Part shown: positions 21,629 to 32,423 of the stretch, one piece after another | Position numbering within the stretch: position 1 is the stretch's first letter | Layout of the letters: each line of letters opens with the position of its first letter | From: Allium sativum | Lineage: Eukaryota; Streptophyta; Magnoliopsida; Asparagales; Amaryllidaceae | Assembly (NCBI GenBank): GCA_030737875.1 | Contig: CM060912.1 | Location: 128,659,993 to 128,723,992 of the forward strand | Reading direction: 5' to 3' | DNA: 64,000 bases | The notes under the pieces: generated by a model | Seen by the model: the letters and a program-made list of their open reading frames with translations, nothing else | What the model was told of the DNA's origin: nothing | Databases searched by the model: none | Position numbers and translations under genes: made by a program

Positions 21629-24600
21629 TGTAACACCCCGTAAATCAGTTAATACTAACATTCACAAATGAAAGAATAATTAATTTCAAATATAAGAATA
21701 TTGGGAAACGGGCTGCGCCATTGTGTTCGTCTCTGAAAAATACGCGAAATAGAGTCCGAGTTTTCGAAAATCGGAGTCCGTATGACCCAGATAAGGCCCA
21801 AAGAAGTTTTCAGAAATTTAAATTCAGATTTAAAAACAAAATTTTCAATTTTCAGAAGTGGCGGGAAAAATCCCGCCAGACCCAGGGGGTCGACTGGGGA
21901 GTCGACCTCCCCCCCCCCAGGTCGACTGGGGAGTCGACCCTAGGGTCGACCTGGGAGTCGACCTCCCTGGTCGAGCCCAGGTGACCTGGGTGCATCTGGT
22001 TGGGTTTTCGGGCTGTGTTTTGAAGGCTGGACAAAATCTAATGGCTCTAATCTATTCTAGGGTAAATCTAATGGCCTAAATGCATCCTAACATCTATAAA
22101 TAAGTGAGTAGACTCTAACCCTAAATCACTTGAACAATTGGAGAGCTACCGACATGCCGTTGCCATGGAGTTCAGCGTAGCCGTCACAAACTAAAGAAGA
22201 AGGAGAAAGCCTAGCCTACAACTAAATCTACTCAACAAACAAATTAAATCAAAGACTCTTTCTATTTCTCTTCTTTCACGATTGTGAGTATGATGAATCT
22301 CACAATATTATTATAAAATAATTTGATTAAGTTATGAATGGATCACAAGAAAGTGATATGAATTGTTATGTATTTGTAAATTATGTTGTGGATCTCTTGT
22401 TATGCTATTATGTTATCATATATATGTTGTTATGTTGTAGTGATTATGTTGTAAATAATCCTATGCTGTGTCATATGTGATTAATCATGCTATGCTATGT
22501 TATAAATCATGTTATGCCATGTTGTAAATCATGCTATGCTATGTTGTAAATCATATCATGCTATGTTGCAAATTATGATATGCTATGTTATAAATCTTAT
22601 ATATGTTGTAGATCTCATATTATCACATATGTTGAAATACTTATGTTATATGATAATGATGTCATGTTAAGTTGTGTTGAATCATACAAGTTGTAAAATC
22701 ATGATGTTATTATTTATGCGAATTGGATCATGTTTAAAGTTTATGTTTTTTTTATAGATCTTGATTATGGGAATTTGCCTATTGAGTTAGGTGTACCCAT
22801 ATACATGAATCTACAAATTAATTGGATCTTGAATATGGGAATTTGCCTATTAAGTTAGGTGTACCCATATACATGAATCTATGATTAAATGAATTTTGAT
22901 TTTTGGGAATTTGCCTATTGAGTTAGGTGTACCCATATAAAACCATATTGTTAATGATGTTGATTCACACATGTCCTATACAAGTTTATGAAATTTGATC
23001 AAAATCATATTACGTGAATTATGAATAAGTTGACACCCTTAGATCCATGACATGTATAACCTTATGCAAGTTGTAATTTTGGATGTATGCAAGTTTCACC
23101 CCTTGTTATGATTTATTTAGTCACATATATATGTTGTTGTTGTGAATATTTTCTTTTATGCTATGAGCTAGACTAATCGGGTCTAACATACATTTTGCGA
23201 ATAAACGTTCAAACGTGGGGTAGGGGTAATATTAGGAAATTAATAAATTGGGGTGCAATTGATATGATTTTGCATGCCTTAAATGGATGTCCATAATTGA
23301 GTCAATTATGGACATTGCTAAATTTGGAATTAATTAATAATTCAAATAGGCAATTATTAAAATTGGGGAAAGTGGATTATTAATAATAATCAATGCTTAG
23401 GACACGAGGTTGGACCCGTTTGTGACGTAAACCTGCCCGGACCTGCCCGGCAAATCCAGTAGTCACAAATGTCGGCCCAATGTGAGAGGTCCTAGGCCCA
23501 AACTAAAGCGTAACAGTTGTAAAGACACGAGGTTAGACTCTTTTATGGTATAAGACTGCCCGGACCCGCCCGGCAAATCCAGCTGCCATAAATGCCAGTC
23601 TAATGTGAGAGGTCTTTATGAGGTTATGGCCTTAATGAATTAAGAAATACTTAGCCAGATAATCATGTAAGGTGGGACATGGGGGTTAAGTAGGTGCCTT
23701 GGGTGGCATGAGGAATCTAGTGGTTGCCTTTAGAGGCATTTGAAATACAATTAGACTTAACCAAATACACATGTAAATGAACACGACTAAGTGGGTTAAG
23801 TGGATGGACTAATGGGACAAGCTTAGGTGGAATGCTTGTGGGAAATAATGGGGGCCCATTTCAACCAGTATCCCAAAACGTATCTTTGTGGGCTCGACCC
23901 AAGTCGAGGACGGGACACGCATACTGAGTTTGACTATAAGAGGCCAAAACAGGGAGCGGTGGCAACGCAAGTCCAACGGGTTTCATATGCGTGTGTGGAC
24001 CCGGGCTGGTAGGTAAGACGTTGTTACATCGTGTAGGTATAAGCCGTGCATCTCCGTTATATCGGGTTGCCACTTTAGGGGAATGATACACCCCACTGTG
24101 GGGCCAGCACGGGTATCTACGAGTAGGGAGCCGATCGAAAAATAGAAAGTGGGGTACACCTAGTGGAGATAGGGGCAGGCGGCACCTATGTAGTCAGCTA
24201 GGAGTACGTAAAGCCATTAAGAAAGTTTCTAAGTGAAGCTAAGTGGGATCAATCTTTAGGGTGACTGGTATGGTGCAGTATAGTGTTTATCCTTTAGTAT
24301 CTAGGAGCGCCTATAACGTTGCCTTTAGCGATTGTCTATGTCCTTAATCTGCTCTTTCATAGACATTTCCTTGTTTTCCAGCTTATGCCTTAGTCCAGTT
24401 ATTTTGATAATAGTATTGTAGAATTATCATACTCGCCAGACTTTATGTCTGACCCCCTCTTTTCCATCTTTTTCTTCCTTCAGGTCCTCAGGTTGGCCCA
24501 AGTTCTAGTGGAGTCTAATTGGATCGCTTATCTCTTGGAAAGCTTGGACCGCAGAAGTAAAGTCCAGCTTGTTATCTTTCTTTTAATGGCTATTTATTGT

Positions 24601-24836
24601 AATGGGATTATGTATTTTGTTTTTGTGTAGATGGATGTTGTACTTGGTTATGATCTATGGTTTTATGATGTAACAGACATATTTAATTTCCGCTGCAATA
24701 AAATGAAGTTTTAGATTTCCAAGTGCTATTTATTATCTGTCTTGTTGTAATTTCTCTATTCTATATTCACTTATGACCTCCATGGAAGTTAATGCATTCC
24801 CTTTGTGAGTGACATTAATGGACGTGGGGTGTTACA
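21629..24836 (+). repeat. 3' LTR of element B
   Basis: 3208 bp, TGTAACACCCC...GTTACA. It differs from the 5' LTR by scattered single bases and by one fewer unit in the GTCGAC cluster. TATA at 22095; hairpin at 24437-24451. Confidence 0.95.
23398..23617 (+). other. Two tandem long stem-loop modules, LTR B (3')
   Basis: Module 1 23398-23494, module 2 23521-23617. Module 2 here has TTAGACT/AGTCTAA complete, where the 5' LTR copy has lost one base pair. Confidence 0.78.
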
Positions 24837-24841
24837 GAAAA
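24837..24841. repeat. Target site duplication of element B (right)
   Basis: GAAAA after the last LTR base, matching 13282-13286; the array resumes with AGGGAGAAAACAATTTACGG. Confidence 0.9.
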
Positions 24842-24985
24842 AGGGAGAAAACAATTTACGGCTAAAGTCTTAAGCTGATAGACCTTAAGGAAAAAGAGCC
24901 TTTTTTGGAGAAAAAAAATCCTGAATCGTTGATTTTTAATTATTGAATTTGTTAATGGTAATGTTATGTAATATGACATTGTGGT
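24842..24985. repeat. tRNA-Pro array, truncated segment
   Basis: Matches the part of the unit around 57395-57535 (GTCTTAAGCTGATAGACCTT, then ATTGAATTTGTTAATGGTAA). Similarity stops near GACATT at about 24985, which is the left edge of a block of about 31.5 kb of foreign DNA that ends near 56504. Confidence 0.75.
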
Positions 24986-25339
24986 ACGAATTTAATATTT
25001 GATAGTGTTCTGGTATAATGTTGTTGGTTGAATATGAGTGATGCACTAAATTTTGAACTAATTACAATGAAAAGTCTGTAACTAAATTTTATTTGTTTCA
25101 TCCTTGAAAATGAACATTTTGAAATCACTTAAAAGCAGTTTGTGACATAACAAAAGATGCTAGTCTATGCACCTGCATTTTTCCTACTTTCACCCATGAC
25201 TCCTTTCACTCATTGGTTGGTAGAGTACTTCTTTCACCCTTACATGACCAACACTATCTTTCTTTCTTATCATTTATCTTTTTCTCTTTCATTTAAAACA
25301 AACTTTGTTTCACGAAAATGAAGAAGAGTTGAAGAAAAG
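24986..25339. other. AT-rich stretch without recognised feature
   Basis: No coding signal, tRNA or clear repeat seen. Pyrimidine-rich around 25200-25290 on the + strand. Confidence 0.5.
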
Positions 25340-25535
25340 GATACTTTTCCATTCAACAATCACAAATATATATAGTAACAAGATATCATGCAGTCATATG
25401 TATCGCTATAATTATGGAATAATATCTTAATGATATTTACAGTATTTCCTCATATTATGGCATACCATTCATATATACTGCTACAGTTATGGAATAAAAT
25501 CATAATGATATCTATATTATTTCATCATATTATGG
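25340..25535. repeat. 75-bp minisatellite, left copy (2 units)
   Basis: A lead-in (GGATACTTTTCCATTC...CACAAATATATATAG) is followed by about two units of ATTATGGAATAATATC...CCTCATATTATGG. The same lead-in and about five units occur at 41325-41760, on the other side of the copia relic and in the same orientation. Confidence 0.85.
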
Positions 25536-25856
25536 AAGGTGAGTCAGTTTGCAATGAATGAGAAGAGGAAGATTGAGTATTTGATAATATAGATAATGTG
25601 AGAGGTGCCCATTGCTCCACTAGGTCAGATAAGGAGGTACTTGAATTATTAATTTTAGAGAAAGGAAAATTGTTTTCTTTGAAGTGAATATGACAAGAAA
25701 CATAGACACAACTAGTTTTTAGTTCGAGATAATAATATGCACTTTAAGTAGGTGAGTAACTAACAAAAATACATGGTTGAGATTTGAGTTCAAGTTTGTG
25801 AGAATTGCAGGTTTTAAGCCACGGGTAGCAAAGACACCCAAAACTTCAAAGCTTGG
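25536..25856 (-). pseudogene. Copia pol relic, part 2 (after integrase)
   Basis: Read on the minus strand downstream of the break made by element C: FGCLCYPWLK, HKLELKSQPCIF, VSYSPT, SAYYYLELKTSCVYVSCHIHF, then a low-complexity linker (SKINNSSTSLSDLVEQWAPL). These match the region after the copia integrase core and before the reverse transcriptase. At least two stops interrupt it, and it ends in the minisatellite at 25535 before any RT motif. It is the direct continuation of 40031-41310, with CTTGG duplicated at the break. Confidence 0.82.
25852..25856. repeat. Target site duplication of element C (left)
   Basis: CTTGG before TGTAATAACTCGG; repeated at 40026-40030 after ...TTTTCACA. The copia reading frame joins across it. 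Confidence 0.93.
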
Positions 25857-26216
25857 TGTAATAACTCGGAAAATCTGGGCCAATTTAAAATTTTTATTTT
25901 GGCCAATTTAGTGAATTTTGATTATTTAAAATGAATTGTTTCAAATAATATCGACGAGAAATTTATTTTGAATAGAATTTGAACGTATATATTATATAGT
26001 TCGTCGTTAGAATGTAAATAATTATTTATGTTTATAAAAGGAATTGAAAATGGCGCGGTAGTTCGATAATTCGATTTCAAACTTCAAATGAACGTACCGG
26101 ATGCAAAACAATCTGGATTTTTGTGAAACCAAAAATAATAGAATCTAATAGAGAATATCTTTCCAACAAATCCGAAAAATCAAAATTTCATAGCGGGAAT
26201 AAAAAGATATGTCCAG

Positions 26217-26510
26217 TTGAAATTTCTGAATAGTCGCTATGGAATTCGGGCCCTTAAAAATAGCCATTTTGCAAACGACCTCGGATTTCGACGAAACCAC
26301 TTTTGTTGGATCCGGGATGTAAGGTTATTGCTAGATTCCAAATTTCATAATTTTTCGAATCAATATGTGAGTGTGGCAAAGGAAAACGTGTTTGACCAGT
26401 TTCAGTTGATTTTAATCGACTGGAAAATGGCTATTTTTCCAACGGTCTCGGAATTCGACGAAACTAGTTTTGTTAGGACCGTATCGTCAATACGAAGTTA
26501 GAAATATATT
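26217..26510. repeat. Internal duplication in U3 of LTR C
   Basis: Two diverged copies of one unit: AATAGCCATTTTGCAAACGA...TTCGACGAAACCACTTTTGT (about 26257-26312) and AATGGCTATTTTTCCAACGG...TTCGACGAAACTAGTTTTGT (about 26425-26480). Present in both LTRs (second LTR 33805-34090). Confidence 0.75.
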
Positions 26511-26760
26511 TTTTAGAATTTATAGAGACAGTATGTGGTCCCAGTAATTTAAAATGTACGTTAAAATCAATATTGACCGTTCTATTTATTTCTATTTTAA
26601 ATTTGATAGAAACTGATCGAAACGGTCGAATTGGCTCACGATACATATCCCACTGTGTTCGGAATGGGGGTAATTAGCTAAGGACGACAGTCGTTGGGTC
26701 TCGTTTCGAGTTCGAATAAAAAGTCAACTTTTTAATGAGAAATTAAATTAAATAAATAAG

Positions 26761-26768
26761 TATATAAA
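26761..26768 (+). promoter_or_regulatory. TATA box, element C 5' LTR
   Basis: TATATAAA followed by a pyrimidine-rich initiator region (CTTTATCCTCTCTTCCCC). The 3' LTR copy is at 34355-34362. It implies an R/U5 of about 5.6 kb. Confidence 0.75.
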
Positions 26769-26826
26769 ACCCCCTTTATCCTCTCTTCCCCATTCCACAT
26801 CAGATCTGAAATCGAATAAAAAAAAA

Positions 26827-27108
26827 GTGAACGAAGTCGAGACGAGGGGGAAGCAGCTCCAGCCACCACCGACAACGGCATCGCCCCCCTCTGATGATTT
26901 CTCCCCTCCTCCCTTCAACGCGCGTCAAACCCCAGGCAACCTCGTGAGGAAATCGAGATCGCGCAGACCCCAAAAGCCGCCACCACGACGGAAAGTGCCA
27001 CCGCCTGTGCTGCCCCAGTACCCCGCCTCCGACCGACGAGCTCCACCACCTGCGATGGCGTGGACAGACCCCCCTTTTTTTCCTTCTTCGCTGAGAAAAA
27101 CCCTGTAA
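26827..27108 (+). other. GC-rich leader with 93-codon proline-rich frame
   Basis: A short open frame (MNEVETRGKQ...PPPAMAWTDPPFF) directly downstream of the TATA box, in a C-rich island within very AT-rich LTR. It ends in CCCTGTAAGTTTTT, which looks like a plant 5' splice donor, with a possible acceptor TTTTCAG near 27152. In the 3' LTR (34440-34700) the frame is not kept open equally, so I read it as an untranslated first exon rather than a gene. Confidence 0.4.
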
Positions 27109-27539
27109 GTTTTTTATTTTATTTTATTTCATTTTTAATTCTCTTTTCAGCATTTATTTTAACATCGATAAGAATTGATTTTATAATAAAAGGATTAGAT
27201 TTTCTTTTTCTTAGATAAAGATTATATATATTTTTATTTTATTTTTAGGTAAAGATATTATTTTTATTTAGGTAAGGAACGATCTTTAAAAAGGAATGAT
27301 CTTTAGAAAGGAAAGATTATATTTTTATTTAAGTAAAAATAAGATTTTTATAAAAAAATATACATATGTTTTGAAAGTTGGAAAATATACATGGTTTTGA
27401 AAGGAAATAAATAAATAAAAATTGTTTTGCAAGGTAAAAATATAATTTTTATATAGAGGGTGACGCTAATAAAAATACGATTTTTATTATATATGCAACA
27501 ATATAAAAATGAGATTTTTATAATATGAGAGGCGATAAA

Positions 27540-27815
27540 AATTCGATTTTTTTTTTCATATATGAAGTAGTGATAAAAAAAATTCGATTTTTTTTATATT
27601 GAATAGCGAAGTACAAATTAGATTTTTTTTTTATATTGAATAGCGAAGTAAAAATTCGATTTTTATATATTGAATAGCGTAGTAAAAATTTGATTTTTAA
27701 TTCGATTTTTATATATTGAATAGCGAAGTAAAAATTCGATTTTTATATATTGAATAGCGAAGTAAAAAATCGATTTTTATATATTGAATAGCGAAGTAAA
27801 AATTCGATTTTTATA
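27540..27815. repeat. About 34-bp minisatellite in LTR C
   Basis: Units reading TATTGAATAGCGAAGTAAAA plus ATTCGATTTTTATA, about seven copies with variable T runs. The 3' LTR has it at about 35160-35440. Confidence 0.85.
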
Positions 27816-28732
27816 TAGGTAGTGAATACGGATGAAGAAAGTGACAGTAGGCAAGAACGACGAAGATTTCTACCTAAGAAGAATAGTGGGATTGGATTGG
27901 CTAATCAATGAGAACTTCTCACCTTTTAATTTTATTTTTCTAGTTGAAATATATACTAGGATGCAGACGGTGTTTAGTAGCACCCGACACCCGTCGTCCA
28001 CAGACCATGGACGGCTTGTATGCTTGTTTGTTTGATTTTGATGTGTAGTTGATTGTGTGATGTGATGTGAAATGAAATAAAATAAAATATTTATATAGTT
28101 AAAAATATTTTATAGTTAAAAATAGAATTTTTAATGTATATATGAAAGGAAATAAAAATAAACAAATCGGACGATTTGTTTATATACACACATTTGACTG
28201 ATATTGATTGGGCCGATAAATTTTACACATCGCCCAACTGCACAAATAAAATCTGTGTTTGATGGTTTGAAAACCCCACACGGGTATTGGGATGATATAT
28301 GACATACACTAATCCCAATAGTTAGTTGTATGTCGATCGATTGATTGACAGACTGTTGTGAGCATTAAATATTTATATTTGATGCTTATACAGTGTAGAA
28401 TGCACTTTGGATGATGGTTGATTATTCATCGTTTTTATTGTATACATGTATTGTAGAAAATCCATATAATTAACATTATATGGTAATTGATTGGGCCTCA
28501 TTCCAATATTCGAATAGAAATATTTGAAAATAGAAATATTTGAAATAGAATATTTGAAAATAGAAATTTTTGAAAATAGAAATATTTGAAATAGAATATT
28601 GGAAAATAGAAATATATGAAGCCGTGTTGATTTGATTGACGCCATTTTGACGTGAACGACATTTATATCGATTTTATTCATTTTATAACGAATATCGAAA
28701 GTGATTTCAAAATCTGATATTTTGAAAAGAAT

Positions 28733-29088
28733 TGAAATTCGAATTGAAATTGAATATAAATGATTTTGATTTGAAATTGAATATAAATGATTTTGATTTG
28801 AAATTGAATATAAATGAATTCGAATTGAAATTGAATATAAATGAATTCGAATTGAAATTGAATATAAATGAATTCGAATTGAAATTGAATATAAATGAAT
28901 TCGAATTGAAATTGAATATAAATGAATTCGAATGGAAATTGAATATAAATGAATTCGAATTGAAATTGAATATAAATGAATTCGAATTGAAATTGAATAT
29001 AAATGAATTCGAATTGGAATTGAATATAAATGAATTTGAATTGAAATTGAATAGAAATGAATTCGAATTGAAATTGAATTGAATTGAA
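28733..29088. repeat. 27-bp minisatellite in LTR C
   Basis: About thirteen units of AATTGAAATTGAATATAAATG plus AATTCG. The 27-bp length (nine codons) keeps frames open on both strands, so apparent proteins such as repeated NINEFELKL are an artefact. The second copy is at 36350-36706. Confidence 0.92.
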
Positions 29089-29299
29089 AACGAACTGAAA
29101 TTGAATTAGAAATCAATTTGAATTGAAATCGATTTGAAATGAATTTAAAACGAATTTATATTGGAATACTCAATTTTGATTTGAAATTGAATATGAAGTT
29201 GAAACCGTTTTGAAAATGAATTTAAAACGATTTACAAAGCACGTTTTGAATTGAAATCGGTGAAGTATATATTATATATATTATATATACAATATAAAT

Positions 29300-29540
29300 G
29301 GCCTGAATAGAACGCGCCGCGCTGCGGCAGTTCGCGAATTTCGACCATTAATTTCGAATGAATATTACGGGAGATCCGACCGTCGGATTCTACTAAAACC
29401 GGAACCGTTGGGTTCGTATCGAAAAGAGCTTTCTAACGAATATTAGAAATTAGAAATCTAACGGTTGGATTTGGAATTATGTCCAAATCAAATTTGGAAA
29501 AGGTCGCTGTAAGTGCAGTTCGATGGCCATTGATGGAAAT
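29300..29540 (+). other. U3-like block embedded within LTR C
   Basis: The order GCGG(C/T)AGTTCG, TTTCGAATGAA, CCGACCGTCGGATTC, AGCTTTCTAACGAA, GGAATTATGTCCAA parallels the U3 order at about 26050-26215 (GCGGTAGTTCG, ACTTCAAATGAACG, ATATCTTTCCAACAA, ATATGTCCAGTT). It suggests the giant LTR contains a second, diverged LTR start. Confidence 0.5.
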
Positions 29541-30073
29541 CGACTTTACGGGGCTTGATAAAATTATTAAAAATAGTAATAATTTGTGTAAAATCATAAG
29601 AAATGATTTAGAAAGAATTGGGATGAAAAAGTCCATATTTGAAAAATAAAAATAGATTTTTATCGAAATGAACTAGTTTTGTACTAGAATTATAATTCTA
29701 TTTATTTTTAAATAAATAAATTGAATTGAAAAAGGGTTTTAAAAATAACCAAAATTTCCAATAATTATATTGGAATGGATTTGAATCGAAATTGTCTTCG
29801 GAATATTTCGATGTTGGATTTCGTGATGATACAGATATTGTTATGGGAATTTGAAAGATATATTTATATCATTATTTCCAATACGATATTTGTTGGTCGT
29901 AGAATTTGATATTGAATATAAGCCAGTATATTTTCTATTCAGAGCCTTGTATTTAATATCAAATGTGATTTGGATTTGTCGTGAACGGTATCTTCAATAA
30001 TACTGTTCTTAGACCCAAAAGAGTTAAGAAAATTCAGAAACTAACTGGAGATTAGTTGAGTTGAATGGTTTCT

Positions 30074-30125
30074 GGGGTATTGATCTGATGTTGGTTTCGG
30101 CCTTCGGGGTTAATACTTAGGGAAC
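30074..30125 (+). other. GATCTGATGTTGGTTTCGGC motif, copy 1 in LTR C
   Basis: TATTGATCTGATGTTGGTTT, then CGGCCTTCGGGGTTAATACT. A near-exact second copy lies about 550 bp on, and a diverged copy occurs in element E at 48843-48890. The outer bases GTATT/AATAC and inner GGCC-TTCGG-GGTT can pair. Also at 37690-37740 and 38236-38275 in the 3' LTR. Confidence 0.7.
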
Positions 30126-30617
30126 TGCTCACTTGCTAATTCATGGTTAGGGGCTGAATGAAATGTGATGTGATTTTGGGTTTATCGTGAACCGTGTTTT
30201 AAATGACACTGATTCTTTAACCCAGTCACAGATTAAAACTAAGTGGAGTTTTAATGAATCTTTAATTAGATTGAAAAAATCGAGAATGGAGTATCACCAG
30301 TTTTGCTCCAGGCGATAGTTAAATCTTTAATTAGATTTGAACGTGAAATGGTAATTGAATTTACCGATAACACTGATGTGTTAGATATGAAGTATTACCA
30401 GTTTTACTTCATGGGATGAATAGGTTGGGATTGGGAAATAAAATAAATGATTACTTCGGTAAGGTTCGCTAATCCCGACTAGTTTGAATTGATATTCAAA
30501 AGAAGATTAAAGAATAAATTCAAGGAATTTATCTTTGATAAAATTAATGGGAACCTTTCCCTATGAATGTAAAATTTAGAAACTAACAGTCGGTTAGCTA
30601 AGCAGAACGGTTTTCTG

Positions 30618-30665
30618 GATATTGATCTGATGTTGGTTTCGGCCTTCGGGGTTAATATTTGGGGA
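30618..30665 (+). other. GATCTGATGTTGGTTTCGGC motif, copy 2 in LTR C
   Basis: Preceded, like copy 1, by an AGAAACTAAC...GTTAG inverted repeat (30588-30600), so a larger unit of about 60 bp was duplicated. Confidence 0.7.
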
Positions 30666-32031
30666 ATTTATCTCTTGATTAATTTACGGTTAGTGACTGA
30701 TGAATTGGAATGAGGCGTATGTTGTGTTTGTGTAACACTTATTTAAAATATACGCGAGTTATTCGGAAAGACCGGGTTTATCCCATTCTGAATAACTGAT
30801 ACGACGATAAGTCGAAGATGAAGACGGTGGTCGAAGACCGGAGGTCTTCACATCGTTTGAGTGATTACTAATGATCTTGATTGGGATGTACACCCAAGAA
30901 GATGGAAACAGTTGGTGATCATCCAGACGTACTTGGAGATCGATGGATATGCGGGGTACTAGGTGCCTCCGGTTTCGTTCAGACCCAGAACGAACTTGTA
31001 AATGGACTGTGTGTCTGACATTGGATTTTAGTCCGTGTGATTGTTTTCTATTAAATATATATCTGTTTGGCGGCGGAGAATTTATTCTCTTGCTTAAAGC
31101 CCTTCTCTGAGACGTACGAGCAGAGGGGTTATATATTGATGGATATCAAACGCATGGAGTGAATTGCCTGTGTGGCATGCCTAAGTGGCAATTGATCGAG
31201 GCTTCTGTTGAAAAGCAAAGTCATATGGTGATGATCAAAGCACAGCCTGTGTGGCACAGCTTTGTGTAACATGAATTCGCGAGCCTCGCACCCCGGTTGT
31301 GAACCAAAAACGGGAGAGGAACTCAGGGAGGGCATGCGTTTCTTTCTAGCTAGGGTGGTGTCAGTGACCTACCAGCCCTGACATTTATATACTTTTCACC
31401 TGTGTGGTTGTTGCTGTTGCGAGGCGCCTCGGTTAGATCGGACGATCCGGGTCCGATGGAGCCATTCGTTGGCTCATTTACGCCCCAAAGGGCGGGGAAA
31501 CGCAGTGTTCAGGCATTTTAATCCACATCGGTGGACCGGCCCTGTCGCTCCAAGGTCACTCGAGCTCTGACCTGAGGCTCGGGCTAGAGAGTCTCGAATC
31601 GGTTGAGGACTATCTTTTGCCTCGGTTCATAGATGGAAATCCAACTTCCAAATACGTGACATTTTCGGTTTTATTTGTAGAGCCTAGTATGGCGACATAG
31701 TGGGATGGGGCGCTTATGCCGCCTATGATTGATACTTATGATTTGAAATTGTTTTATACACTATGCACTTATGATAGTATCAAATGATTTGTTTTAAACG
31801 TATCAAGCATTCTTGGCTATTATAAGGTAAAAACCCTATCCTCCGGCTTGCGTTGCATTGTGTGATGGGACCTGGGTCTTATAATAGCTTCATTTTTCTT
31901 TATTTAGCATTGCGCTGTTTGTTTTATGCACTGGTATTCTTGGGAGGAAACCCGTTCCGTGTTATACGGCGTGGTCCCTTGATTTACCTAACTTTAAAAA
32001 TAAAGATTAATAACTGTTTTAGTTCTCATAC

Positions 32032-32045
32032 CAGTCACATGACTG
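32032..32045 (+). other. CAGTC-ACAT-GACTG hairpin, LTR C (5')
   Basis: A 5-bp stem in the context CCAG..CTGACC, about 364 bp before the LTR end. It is the counterpart of CAGAC/GTCTG in A, B and E, with the fourth pair changed on both sides. 3' LTR copy at 39648-39661. Confidence 0.68.
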
Positions 32046-32411
32046 ACCTAGAGTTTATTGTTTTAACCTAAACTCTGGGTGCCCTTATTTCGACACAGGC
32101 AGCTAGTAGTTTTGGTTTTGCAGATTTATATTCACAGGATCCTGGTTTACAGCTGGAACGATATCCGGAAAGCTTTGTATCCGTATATCTTCTTCTAGTT
32201 GTGTATTGTATTATTTTCTGCTGCGATGTATTTAAATGTAATTTAAATCTCTGATATTTCTGTGTAATATTCATTTATACTCTGTACATTCTTATATTCT
32301 GATGGAATTGTTGTAATATACAATGAAATGTTCTTCCGTATGCGTTTTTCTGTGTGTTGTTCTCGAACTATCCGCACTTTCCTCACCGGGGAAGTTACGG
32401 GTTTTCACAGT

Positions 32412-32423
32412 TGGTATCAGAGC
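32412..32423 (+). other. Primer binding site (tRNA-iMet), element C
   Basis: TGGTATCAGAGC two bases after the 5' LTR end, identical to elements A and B. Confidence 0.93.

Larger units (their letters stand above)
13287..24836 (+). mobile_element. Element B: Ty3/gypsy chromovirus (Tekay/Del type)
   Basis: Complete 11550-bp element with LTRs of 3218 and 3208 bp, primer site, one fused gag-pol frame, 3' UTR stem-loop and polypurine tract. The two LTRs look nearly identical over long runs, so it appears to be the youngest of the coding elements here (impression, not measured). Only one inactivating lesion is visible, a one-base deletion in integrase near 19941. Its gag-pol is the best template in this window for the enzymes that E and perhaps C lack. 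Confidence 0.95.
25857..32409 (+). repeat. 5' LTR of element C (6.55 kb)
   Basis: Near-identical to 33450-40025 over the whole length, with scattered single-base and short indel differences. U3 is about 900 bp up to a TATA box at 26761. The long R/U5 holds a proline-rich leader, two minisatellites, a second U3-like block near 29300, a duplicated GATCTGATGTTGGTTTCGG motif, GC-rich inverted repeats around 31420-31600, and the CAGTC hairpin at 32032. Confidence 0.95.

Noticed and set aside
28373..29116. Long frames on both strands (about 247 and 116 codons) with repeated IHLYSISIR or NINEFELKL
   Set aside because: They result from a 27-bp minisatellite whose unit is a multiple of three; no family match and same pattern in both LTRs.
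30074..30125. Hammerhead ribozyme (CTGATG present)
   Set aside because: The CTGATGA and GAAA core elements are not both present, and no suitable stem II lies between.
25857..32409. A CRISPR-like or satellite array
   Set aside because: The repeats are short contiguous minisatellites without unique spacers.
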